A stretch of 64,000 nt of DNA, taken from Phymatolithon calcareum. Its lineage: Eukaryota; Rhodophyta; Florideophyceae; Hapalidiales. The notes beneath the pieces were generated by a model. The model was not told the origin of the DNA. It worked only from the letters and a program-made list of their open reading frames with translations, and ran no database searches. Both the position numbers and the translations under genes were made by a program. Each line of letters opens with the position of its first letter. Positions within the stretch are counted from its first letter, which is position 1. Below are positions 42,082 through 53,600 of the stretch, piece by piece. Location of the stretch: the NCBI GenBank assembly GCA_977006965.1, contig OZ345357.1, positions 2,480,001 through 2,544,000 on the forward strand. Reading direction: 5' to 3'.

Positions 42082-45000
42082 CCCGGAATTGCGAGAACAA
42101 GTTCGCAGCATCAAAGAACGAATCTCGAATTATCGAGAAAATCCTGGTACTTTCCGGAACTTGAATGTCCATCTCAGCGATTTGACGCAACGCATCGATC
42201 AGTTGGATAAGCTTGCGATTCCCGATGCGCTTCCGGTCGGAACCGCCGATCTTTTCAATGAAGACATGGCCATGGTGCGCGAATTTCTCATAGCCGCAGA
42301 CGAGGCCTTACAAGTGCAGTGCACCGAAGCGTTTGCAGGAAGTAGCAGTGGTTCAAGGGCTAGGAAACGGGACAAGCTATATAAGTTTTTTCGAGCGAAC
42401 AAATTGCACGGGAACATGGCCTCTGTGGAAGTGATTGTCAAGCGCGCAAGCGGTTTACTCCAAAACATATTTGGAAGGCTAGCACCTTTACTGACCAACA
42501 AGGAGCACACAAACGCAATTCTTGACGCAATTAACAACCAGCAGAACCGTAACACTGAGGAGGTTTATCTCCCTCTGTCAAGTACTCCAGAGTTTACACA
42601 TGTTGTGGATCTTAACTTTGACACAGAGGGAGAACTCGTAACGCCAGAGGCAAACCTGAAGCGGTCTGTGTTGTCCAGTACTTCATCGGACACAATTACG
42701 GCCGCTGCTGGAGTACAGAAGGATGCATTTGGTGTGGTTGGAATGGCCGGTGTTGGTAAATCTGTTGCGCTCCAAAGCCTCGCGTTCGATGAGGATATCA
42801 AGAAACAATTCTCGGATGGTGTCCATTATTTGTCCTTTGGTCAAGATGCAACAGATGGAAAAGCAGTTCGTGAGATCGTAAAAATAATGAGCAGAACCGG
42901 AGCAAGGACTCGTCTCGCGGAAGTGGGTCGTTGTACTAAACTCAAGGACGCTGTTGATCTTGCCGTAGAATGGTTTGAGGGCAAAGCCTGTCTCTATCTC
43001 GTGGACGATTTGTGGCCTACGGAGGACTGCACGTACGGGTACTTGATCGTCTTGCGACAGCTGCTGCGAGGGAGCCCTAGAAGCAGAATGGCTATTACCA
43101 CCCGCAGTACTATAATTGCGGACAAGGCAGGATTGGTTGTGAGCTTCGGGGCTCGAGCCACTCTCGGATCCGTGTCCAAGAGTATATTCCTGACTTATGC
43201 TAGGGGTTCGACAACTCTGGCGGATGCATCGGGGCGTGCTGGCGAACTGAGGCCCAGCGTGGCTAAGATTCTTACCGCATGTGAAGGACTTCCCATCGCA
43301 TTAGCGGTTGCGGGATGTTCTGTAGCTACGTTGGCAAATGCATGTGAAACTTTCGACAGTGCGTGCGACGTCTATGCGATTAAGTTGGAAAAAAGCATAT
43401 CAAGTCTTGGAGATAAGCAATGTCTAGAGGGCAAGAGCTTGAGAGCGGGCATTCTTTTAAGCCTGAGCTACCTTCAAGTTGAGTTCTTGAACGTGCTGTC
43501 TACCAGCGCTCCGGATTATGAACATAGCATCACAGATTTGTATGTAAGCCTTGGTGTGCTGACAAAACAAGCATGGATTCCTGTTTCAGTGCTAAGTCGG
43601 ATGTGGAAACTTGATGAAAATGTGTCTCTGGAAGTTGCAATGCTGTTCTCTGGTATGAGCCTAGCGACAATCCAGCACCCAGCTGACACAGACAGGTTTG
43701 TGCGAGATACGCGATTAAGATTACATGATTTACATCTTGTTTTCTGCCAGCACGCAAGATTGAAGAAGCCGGTGTCGTTTTGGCACGGTCAACTCGTGCG
43801 GGGCCATCTGCCTGAAACACCCAATAGGCCGGAGAGGTCGATATCTCTTGCACCAGGTACTTCGTTGGCACAGGAATTGTTGAGCTCTTTACCTAGACCG
43901 TGGTGGACAATTGCGGATGCAGCAGATGGGTATATTCATGCGAATCTGGCAAGGCATATGTCGTCTTCGAACTTTGGTGCAGAGCTGGGTAGGCTTCTAC
44001 TCGACGCCCGTTGGACGCAAATGCGCTTTGAAACTGGGGGTATTTTGGCGTTGAAGACCGACTTTGCGTATTTCGCCGATTTTTTGGTTTCACACGAAAG
44101 CGCAACAGAAGGAGGAGCCGAGAGTGACATCAAGAAGAGTTTTGAATTGATTTTGAAAGCTTTACATCTTTCCTGGGGAAGAGTATCCGACGGACCAAGT
44201 GGATTTTTGTTCCAGATGTGCGGGCGCATGTGCAGTTGAAGAAAGATCAATGTTTTCGCGGATGCGTACTTGCGAAGCTTTGAAACGCACACACCGAAAC
44301 CATATCTGCTGCCCAAGAGTTTGTTTTTTCCGGAGCCGCGCAATGGACCGGAGATGGAGATTTTCGTCGGAGGACCCTGTTATGCTGTTGCCAGCTCCCC
44401 CTGTGGGCTCTACGTTGCAGCAGGAGCTGGTAATGATATAGTTGTTGCTAATGCTTTGACTGGTGAAATGTTGCAGAGGTTGAAAGGTCACACTAATAAC
44501 GTCATGAGCATGACATTTGGCTCAAGATCGAAGACAATAATCTCAGGATGTGAAAAAGGCACGATAATTTTCTGGGAATGGGAGACATCCAGTCTTAGTG
44601 TACAACATGTCGGTGATATCGATAATGATGATGTTTTGATCAGCAACAGGGGACAGCTGTTTTTGGGCTCCGTAAATGGCTTTCTGAGGAGTTGGGATGC
44701 TACCACCGGCACTACGACATGTAAGCGATTTTGGAACGGTCACATTGACTCCCTTACTGTCTCTGTAGATAATCGGACAGTCGCGTTCGGTACGGCGGGT
44801 CGTGGCAAGGATGGAAACGAAGGACACTTGACGGTTATCGACACAAGCACAGAAAGAATTGTTTTTGACGAGCCAACGGAAGATAAAGCTCGGATGAGAT
44901 CTGTTGCTTTTAGTCCGGACGGGAAGTTTCTTGCTGCAGGCTCAGATACGGGATGTATATGGCTGTGGGATACACAAACGTGGACAGCAGTATGCTCTCT

Positions 45001-46010
45001 TGAAGGTCACGAAGCCTATGTGAACTGCCTTAAGTTCAGTCCGAATGGACAACAGCTTGCGTCTGCATCGCCGGACGGGACTGTTCGAATATGGGACACT
45101 GAAAGCGGAATGGTCTTTCCATTATGGACAGAACTTAACAACAAAGTGGAAGTGATTGAGTACACTTGTGATGAGAAAAGAATTATTTCCGGGAAAAGCG
45201 GTGTCTGTGAGGGAACCAATGTCAGATTTTACAAGCTGGGCTCTGTTCAGATTTGGAATACTCAATCTCACAAGCAGTTAAGCGAAGAAGTCCCTTGGCA
45301 TGCAAGAGAAGTGTTTGAAGTTGAGATAAGTCGAGATGGAAGCAGAGTTGTCTCTGGATCTGTGGATGGAACAGTGCGTTGGTGGGACACAGACACAGGC
45401 GAGCAGATGGCTGAGTTAACGGGAAGCCCCGAAGCACCTGTATATGGTGTATCATGTAGCCCTGATGGGCGGCATATTGCCTTTGGTTCCAAATTTGGGT
45501 CTTTGAGTGTGTGGGACACAGAGACGTTTAACCGAATTCCGTTGCCCTTGAGAGGACATACACGCGAAGTGCTCACCGTTTCGTTCAGTTGTGATGGCCT
45601 TCGAATTGTCTCGGGGTCGAGAGATGCCGATATTCCTAATATTCGCATATGGAACGTGAAAACAGGTGAGCAAATTGGAGATGCCATTGAGGGGTACGAC
45701 AAACGTTGTTACTGTGTGTCGGAGAGCTCCGATGGAAGGCACCTTCTGGCTCGGTTTATGGAGCGAAAGAGAATAACGTGGATTTGGAATCGGGACACGG
45801 GAAAAATTGTTTGGAAATCTGATCATCGCGAAAGCGAATGCGATGCAGAAGACCAATTAACGGACGAGGATGATGACAGCAGCATTAACTGGAAATCTGA
45901 TGCCAGTGTAAGCAGTATTTACGACGGTGAAAACGAAGAGCACAGGGTCGCCTATCCTCCTCCGCCCATTCAGCCCACTCCCACAGGTTTTTATTTTTAC
46001 GAACTGAAGG

Positions 46011-46079
46011 ACAAGGAAGACGACACGTCAAATGAACTGACGGACAAGGAAGACGACACGTCAAATGAACTGACGGACA
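46011..46079 (+). repeat. 33-bp tandem repeat inside receptor C
   Basis: Two full copies and a partial third encode DKEDDTSNELT repeats in an acidic loop between WD40 blades. Receptor A has a shorter acidic stretch at the same place, so this loop varies in length within the family. Confidence 0.8.
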
Positions 46080-46517
46080 ATGAAGTTGACACGGCAGATG
46101 GACAAGGAAGACGACGAGCCAGAGTCAGACTCGAATTTAGGGAGGAAATGCATCGCCCGCACGAAATATGGATAAACAATGCAGAAGACAATTCGTGCAA
46201 CCTGACGGACGAGGAAGCGGAGAAAGTCATTCGCAGCTGTGGTCAGAGTACACCAAATCTCTGGCCAGCGTCATTCAAGCCATATTCTGGTGAGGTTTAC
46301 ATCGATGATGATATTGATATTTGTGCATACACGAACGCAGTCGGCGAAAGGACATTGTTGGGAAGTTTTCCATCCTATGTGATGAGGTGGACGTACGATT
46401 CGAAGAGCAAAGTGTTTGCGGCTGGATTGGGAAGTGGTGCTGTTGCAATATGCGAATTCATAGAACCGTCGTGAGAAACGCATGCCAGAATAGCGAAAGT
46501 TTGGAGACTTTTCAAGG

Positions 46518-47605
46518 ACGACACTGAAATGGGATGAAGCTTGGTATACTGCGACGTTGAGCAAATTCAGCCCCTCTCAGTACCGGAACCACGAAGCAGT
46601 GAAACGTTTTGAGTCTCGACACGGCAGGCCCCCGGACGTCCTTTTGGCCTACGACGACGGAGACGAGCATGCCTACTCAACGACCCCGACCGCCTCGAAA
46701 CAACGCGTTATCGTGTGCGACGAAGATAGTGACACACTCGGCATGTATCGTACCATCCCATTCCAGGTCAGCGGAGCTGGGATTCTGATTTTGCGGGGCG
46801 AAGAAACTGTTATGGAAGAATCGCTTGCCGCTGGGGCTGTCGGCTCTTCATTTGACGCGGAGGCATTTGCCGCCGTACATGCCTTCCAAGCAGCGTCAAC
46901 CCTACAACTTTCCCGCGGCAGCACTATCAGATGGTTCACTGGCAGCCGTAGCTGCATAGACGCGCTCAACGGGCAACCGCGGATGTTTGGTGACATGGTC
47001 CGGAATCTATGGAACCTTATGGTACTGTTATTTTCACGCAAGGTTCAGATAGAGTGTGTTTGGATACCGCGTACTGCGGCGTCGCGAAGAATGAGGCTGC
47101 TGATGAACTTGCGCGACGGGGAATTTCGGAATCGAGTCTGGTGCTGCACCAAGCGATACCTCTCACTTTGGAAGCGGCACGATCCATCATCAACCGCCCT
47201 GTAGAAGCAAACCAGTGACCCTTCCTATGCTTCCGAAAGATCTGCACATCTCGCAGAGACGTGCAGAGGTGGTACTGCACCAGCTCATAATGAACTGCAG
47301 CCCTATTGTGGTAAGCTTTCACCATGGACACAGCGAGGATAAACCGCTTCTCTACGACCCAGTATGCAAGATGTGCCCGTATGGCGTCAAGGAGACAGTG
47401 GAGCACCTCATCCTACACTGTTCTGGGAGGACTGCCTCTCGACGACAATTCATCGGAAGAGTGCGAGACAAAACGGTAGAAAATCTGTGCAAGGAGAGAC
47501 CCGTAGAGATACTCCAATATTTGAACGAGAACTTGCTCTATGGTAAGTTCTGGCGTTAATTAACGCATTCTGCATTAAAGAAAGAAAGAAAGAAAGAACG
47601 ACACT
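46518..47605 (+). mobile_element. 5'-truncated LINE insertion with RNase H and zinc-knuckle region, 8-bp TSD
   Basis: The 1072-bp insert (46526-47597) is flanked by ACGACACT (46518-46525 and 47598-47605). The flanking receptor 3' sequence continues on both sides, as shown by comparison with 30430-30520. Frames encode an RNase H-like region (GAGILILRGEE, SFDAEAFAAVHAF, IRWFTGSRSCIDAL, then in another frame AYCGVAKNEAADELARRG), followed by CKMCPYGVKETVEHLILHCSG. Two frameshifts and the D-to-G change in FTGSRS show decay. The 3' end is a GAAA microsatellite tail (47574-47597). Confidence 0.82.
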
Positions 47606-49025
47606 CTCACGCAGTATTGGGTTTGTTGATGAAACGACTCCAAGTGTGTAGAAGCTTGGATGTCTTTGGTTAAGTAATTTACGACATGTGGCTGGAGAAC
47701 TGTGAACAGACTACGCCTTCGACACTGACACACGATATTTCGACATTATACCGCGTACAACCAGCCTTCTTGAGCAAAGATGTGGCGTACTGGCACACAT
47801 TTAGGTACTCTCCCATCCATCTGTGCCGCCGAACTTGTTGCGCAGCAGTGATAATACAGCAGCAGCAGAAGAAAAACGACCCTTCGGTGTACAGAACGAC
47901 GTTCATGTGAAAATTTCTCCCTCCCACCGCAAACCCCTGGTGCTGGAATTCAACATCCTGAAGCACGCCCGAATGTTGGAGATCGCGCCATCAGAGAGGG
48001 CGAATTTCGGACGCTGCACAAGCTGTGGGTGAAAGAATGCGGCTGAAAAGCCGATGGGAAAAGGAACAACAATTAGATGTCAAGGAAGAAAATGGCAAGT
48101 GTAATTGTCTATCTTTCTCTGTCCTATCGGCTGATTGCGGCGCGTTATACAGTATACAAATTGGGCGCTCAATCCTTGTCTCAGGGCGACCTGTCTGAGT
48201 GCACGCGCGTATTTCGGTAACTTGGAAACACAGCACTGGAGGCGCAAAATATTTGAAATGCTGGATTTAACCGTGAATTAATCTAGATAAACCGGTAATT
48301 GACAGAACTTGGTTCCAGCCAACTGTGTAGCACCGTTTTTCATACAGGCCATTCTGGATCAGACCATCGGAAACGCCTCGTTTTCGCCAAAATCAGACAG
48401 CTGTCTGCTGGATGCCCACAGTACACGGACAGCTGTCTACGAGCTGCAGTTACTGGACAGTTGGCTACAATCTCAACAGAACAATCACCCTAGAGGTGGC
48501 GCGGATGAAGTCATCCGCCGCACTCATCGGCGCCGGTTCCTCCCGGGCGGGGGTCGAGATTTGCCCCTGCCCTCACTCTGCGCTTTCGAAAGGGAGCAAT
48601 ATTTGGAAGAACTCTTGCAAATGCTGGGTAGTAATCACCCAAACCCTGTCCCGCTGACACTGCGTAAATGACTGAAGCAAGTTGCGCATGCATTGCACCC
48701 TGTGTGCTGTGCGGTCTTCTCTATCAGTGCCGTCACGATGTAACGTGTTGAGAGCGACTGGTATTTTCGTTTTGGACAGTTGGTGATATGCTCGTGGTGA
48801 ACAGGCCAAGGAGGCGAAGCGCGTCCTTTTCTGCGACTCTGTACCTTCCGTCTCACAGCGAACAACCAGGAAACGGGAAATATTCGGCTGTGACAGGGGG
48901 CTATGCACGGAAAGAAAGTGTAGAGCAGCTTAACATGGTGTATCGTTTATCAAGTAAAGGGCTATATTGCGCCGAATGGGGCATGATTTGGCGCACGTTC
49001 AAAACTGTTCTCTAAGACGTGTTCA
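47606..49025. other. 1.4-kb region with no supportable gene
   Basis: The left 50 bp continue the receptor 3' flank. The rest contains only short ORFs in several frames (for example 48309-48671 plus) with no family match. The left end of the putative DNA transposon may lie here, but I could not identify a terminus. Confidence 0.3.
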
Positions 49026-50078
49026 TTAAATCGGAGCTGCGCAGCGAGCATTGAGGCCTGTCGATAGTATTATCTCTTTTGGCAACACGCCATTAACTCG
49101 CGTTAAGAAAACTTTCTGAGCTGAGCTCGTCAGCTTCTGCGATCGCAATACGACAGCAGGAAATGAGGACCGCATAGTGCCAGGTACTTCAGCTGTAGTT
49201 GAACTCCCCAGAATGCACTTTCTTGACAGTCGCTCCCACTGCAAAGAGAAGAAAGCATTAAAAGGCGTAGTGTTCACATCCGATGTTCGTCGCCGTACGC
49301 GTGACCCCGAAGTGGCAGGAATAGGTGCGTCTCTAGGCATAGTCGGGACTGGGACATTTTGAAAGTGAAATCCTTTCTCCCACGACCGGTCGCTCCACAC
49401 TAGACTCGGCTGATGCAGTATAGGCACGGGCACGGTGCTGGGGACGGAAGGGAAACTCTGTCCAAGGTGAATCTGTCTGTAATCATCTCCCTTTATCGCC
49501 ACTCCCAAAACCTGTACTGCTCGAAGTTTTCGTCCATGTGTGTGCCTTTCGCGGTAGATCGGTCCTTCTCTTTCGCAGGCATCCATTTTCAAGGCAGAGC
49601 AAATATCTGTGTAGGATTGGAAAATAATTCCAAGCCTAGTGGTGAGTTGAGCGCTTGGAAATGTAACGTGGTATTGCGACGGGTACAAAGAGCATCGCAC
49701 AGACGCATCTGATGACAACATGGCGGCCAGTGTCTTGAACTCGTCAAGCGTGCAGTCCGTTTCTTTAGACACAATAGAAACCTGCACAACTGTGTCCGCC
49801 TCGCAGAGACTCGCAGGTCGGCGGTTGAACTCCGGAAGAGCTGCTTGGAGCGCACTGACCGCCCGAGATCTGGCAAATAGAAGTACGCGGTCAACGGAGT
49901 TAGCTTGCAGTGAGTTCCTTACTTGGGAAGCTGAAGAGAGGCGACTGTGTGCTCGCGCAACATCTGCGTTGAGCTGATCGATGCGTGCCGAGAGCTCTGC
50001 GTGAGAGCACTGCAGCTCAGCGACAACACGATTATCGGATACAGCAGGAAGCGAAATAATCCGTTGGAAGGGGTTCAT
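49026..50078 (-). CDS. Hypothetical protein beside the transposase, short coiled coil
   Basis: A 350-codon frame from ATG 50078. Residues 20-55 form a short coiled coil (AELQCSHAELSARIDQLNAD), followed by about 120 residues of mixed structure (DEFKTLAAMLSSDASVRCSL, ITYPS-like repeats absent) and a Pro/Ser-rich C-terminal half. No domain recognised. It is divergently arranged to the 1401-codon transposase-like ORF, 584 bp away, and could be an accessory gene of the same element. It may also be a spliced gene whose 3' part is misread here. Confidence 0.4.
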   Translation of the reverse strand: MNPFQRIISLPAVSDNRVVAELQCSHAELSARIDQLNADVARAHSRLSSASQVRNSLQANSVDRVLLFARSRAVSALQAALPEFNRRPASLCEADTVVQVSIVSKETDCTLDEFKTLAAMLSSDASVRCSLYPSQYHVTFPSAQLTTRLGIIFQSYTDICSALKMDACEREGPIYRERHTHGRKLRAVQVLGVAIKGDDYRQIHLGQSFPSVPSTVPVPILHQPSLVWSDRSWEKGFHFQNVPVPTMPRDAPIPATSGSRVRRRTSDVNTTPFNAFFSLQWERLSRKCILGSSTTAEVPGTMRSSFPAVVLRSQKLTSSAQKVFLTRVNGVLPKEIILSTGLNARCAAPI

Positions 50079-50661
50079 TTTCCGTGGAAATGTGAGTTAT
50101 CTGCAAGGGACAAGTCCCCGAGTGGGCTTCGAGGCGGGGCATGAGAAAGACCGCGAAGCACATGTCCTTCATGTTGTGGCAATCCTGCAGGCTGTAATCA
50201 GACAAACTATGAAAGGAGCCAGTTCGTGATGCTTCGGATGACTGAGTTCACGATGTGGTCTAAGCGGGAAATTGAGATAGGCTGGAAGCAAGAATAAACC
50301 CAGTTTGGGCCATAGAACCAAAGGTTGGAATAAATTTTACAGGACGTGGGATGATGATTGGGGCTTGACCGTACAGTAAAAGTGTTTAAACCATAGCTGA
50401 TTCCCCCTCGACAGGATTAGGCAGGTTGCACCGTAGGCTACAAACCGCTTAAGCATATTTTATTCGTCATACCAGACAAGATAAAGAGCAACGGGCCCCT
50501 TCAGACTCGCGTGGTATCGTTCCGAAATGAACGTACGGCTTTTCGTACTCACGCTGGAACATTGGCATTCGTCTTGATTTGCATTTCACACCTAACTGCC
50601 AGGAATTAATCAACAACAGAAGCCGCGACGTCTAGCTCTGAGCGAATAAATCCTGGCAGAA

Positions 50662-53600
50662 ATGGGGAGGACACGGCGAAGCCGCTTCCGTTTTGATGAA
50701 GTTGGGTCGATGTCGAGCGTTGTGCCTGGTAGGATCTCTCATACATCCGCCGTTGAGACTGAACAGGACTCCGAAGCGATTGATAGTGCAGACCTCGTTG
50801 GAATGCATGGCGTTCGTACTGATGTCGCTCCTCGTGCAGTATCGGCGCGTCGGAGTGGCGTTTGCGATGCAAACACTGGAACAAATGAGAATTTATGGGC
50901 TGCATCGGACGACATTGCAGATGTAGAGGCAGGTAACACAGGAAATAGCAGGATTGAGGAGCACCATAGCCAGTCTTCCTTGGAAGAATTCCGCGATGAG
51001 CCGATTCGCGACTCCGAGTTCGTAAGTAATCGTCAACCATCTCTGGAAAGTTTCCAAGAAGGTAATGATGAGCTGGATGGGGATGAGGAGGAGCTTATTG
51101 ATCTGACAAGGGACAGAGAGCTTCGATCTCGAGACTCAGAGACGTCCTGTGGGGCTGTGAGTACATATTTGCAGATCAGGAATTGGAAAGTGCTGTGGGG
51201 AATTTTAATGACCACAGGGAGCACAAAGCTGACGCGTTATCAGTATCAGGCGATGAGAATGATTTGCGAAGCGTTCAGGAGGGAGAAAGGGGTCATGCGC
51301 GTCTCGTGGAAGTCCGGAAGCTTTCCAAGACAAGATTTTCTGGTGGATAAGGAGAAAATAACGTCCTTGCCGCATTTCACGACGCTATCGTCCTCCTACA
51401 AGCGTATTCTTTTCAATAATCTTACCGTGCGGAGCTCAGACTCTCTAGTTCATGTTGACACATCGAAGGCGGGAGCGCGGGCGAATTCGTATGGAGAAGA
51501 TGGAAGACCACTTGTTCCTATTCGATTTGTGCTGCCAAGTGAGTACGCGAGGGCAGATCTTGCGAGTCCTGTTGTTTTTTCCGAAATGCGAAGAACAAGT
51601 TTATCGAATGAAGCGGAATATGAAGGCTCTGCCGACCAGGAGTGCACAGACCGTTTGCCCGTGGTGTTCGCTAGGGAAGAATTTTACGGCCCGGCGCGAT
51701 GTGTCAGTGTAGATGTTGACGGTAATTCCAGCCATTCTGGAGCGGGCGGTGTTGCAGAGATTGGAGATATTGTAAATGTATCTCTAATCGAGTGCCAAAG
51801 TCTGGATATCAACGTGGAGGAATCTTTTGGCTGTGAATCACCTGCTACAGATTTGAAAGGGCTCGTCAGCGCAATATGGACAGTACAGCACAGTTGTCGA
51901 AGAAACATGGATGCGTTTGCGGTGACCTTCCACGAGAAGGCGTCAGAGCGTCATCGATCTGTAGCACGTGCTTTCGGGTATGTCCATTACAGATCCCCCA
52001 CGGACTCTGTCATGGTGGACATTCCAAACGTTCCAAGTGAGGAAGACCCAGAACCCGGACATTGCGCGCTGGATGATGATCCATCTCTCCGCGGTCCATC
52101 CAGACACCGTTCTAAAAAGAAGAAGAGATCACCAGAGATTGAAGAAGCTCTGAAGCGAAGGCGAGAGGCGCTCAGAGAGCTAAAGAAGCAAACAGAGGAA
52201 GCATGGCGTGACTGGGAGAAGCCCACACTCAAGCCAGGAGATGTTGTGCTGCTTCTCAGTCCATGCGTTTCAGAGACTGCATCTAGTGCCATAAACCAGC
52301 GCGGTGCGCGAGACGACGACTGCCTTATGATTATCCACCGGTTCTGGGTCGAGAACGAAGAACGTTCACGCCACGCACTGTTTTTGGCACGGGGCACTCC
52401 TCTTGATTGTCAATCGTTTCTCAGGGAGGTAAGCGATTCTCAAGTCAGGGCAATTCTATCCCCGATTGACAGCTCTGACTCATCCCGATCCACCGATGTC
52501 CGACGCGTCAGAGTCGCCCAACAGCACCTAGACAGGCGTGGTGTTGCAAAGCATCGTCCTGTCAGTAGTATGGGAACTTTGTCGAATGGTGAGAAATACT
52601 TTATTTACAGATTTCTCTTGTTCTGGGACGGATTCGAAATAACGAAAGGAAAGTCAGCGTCAGGGGACGGCTTCTACATGATTTGTCTAAATCTCCCGTT
52701 GCAGGCGCGTTCCAGCGCTAATGCAGTCCGCGTCATATCGCTGACGCCTCCTGGAGTTAAGAGTCTGGAAGTTTTCAACCTTATTCAAGAAGACATTGTG
52801 AAAGGCCTTACAGATGGATTCCTGGATGTCGACGCCGAAGGTACCACCCGGAGAATATTTTTGGACCTTGTCGGATTTTTAGGTGACACACCAGCACTCA
52901 ATGAGGTTATTGACGTTCTTGGACATACCAGCAATGCGTGTTGTCACTTATGTCGGTTTGTGCGTCACTCATCAACCATTGTGGGCAGTAGATACTCAGA
53001 TCGCGATTTTTTGGCCGGGCGGACAGAACTCGGAAGAAGCTTCTTTGTTCATCGCGCGATTCGAGACTGTGGTGCGCAGAAAGAGACCTGTCGTCTACTA
53101 GGAATGAAGGCTCCAGATGCAGGTCAGAAGCTGCCCATCCATACGTTGTGCGTGGCTATTAACGAAGCGCGAGGGAGGATACGACGAACTGCAGATGGCG
53201 TACCTGTTCTGCCAGGGATACTTGACCCTTACAAATCCTGCTTCGTCGCACCCGATCACTTACTAACTGGTCATCTTCGAGATTGCATAAATCTTGCGTT
53301 TAAGCTGCTCCCGTGCAAAATGGTTCGCAAAACATGTGAGAATCTGATGATAGGATATCTGCATGACTGCGATCTCCCGACACAGAGCCGGCTATTTGAT
53401 CACGACAAAAAAGCACTTTATTCGATGTCTATGTCGGAGCTGTATGGTTTGGGGGTTGTGGCGGAGTATGCGTTCATAAAGGGATGTGAGAAGGCGTTTT
53501 CGTTACCGGATCCGAGAATGGAAACTTCGTCCCAGTGTAGGCAGGCCATAAGCCTGGTGGGCTCATGTGCTCGCCTCATATCCCACTTTTGGGTCCCACC

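Larger units (their letters stand above)
38328..46474 (+). pseudogene. NLR-like receptor C, interrupted by a retrotransposon and a nonsense codon
   Basis: Codons 1-10 are at 38328-38357 and codon 11 is broken after two bases at 38359; the frame resumes exactly at 42080 (ATC CCG GAA) after the 3.7-kb element. The NB-ARC motifs (GMAGVGKSVAL, CLYLVDDLWPTED, RMAITTRS, CEGLPIALAV) are intact. TGA at 44237-44239 replaces the TGG (Trp) of receptor A; downstream the same frame is open to 46474 through the WD40 propeller. Relative to A it has an extra acidic region with two 33-bp repeats (DKEDDTSNELT, 46011-46079). Without the insertion and the single stop it would be full length, so the inactivation looks recent. 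Confidence 0.87.
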
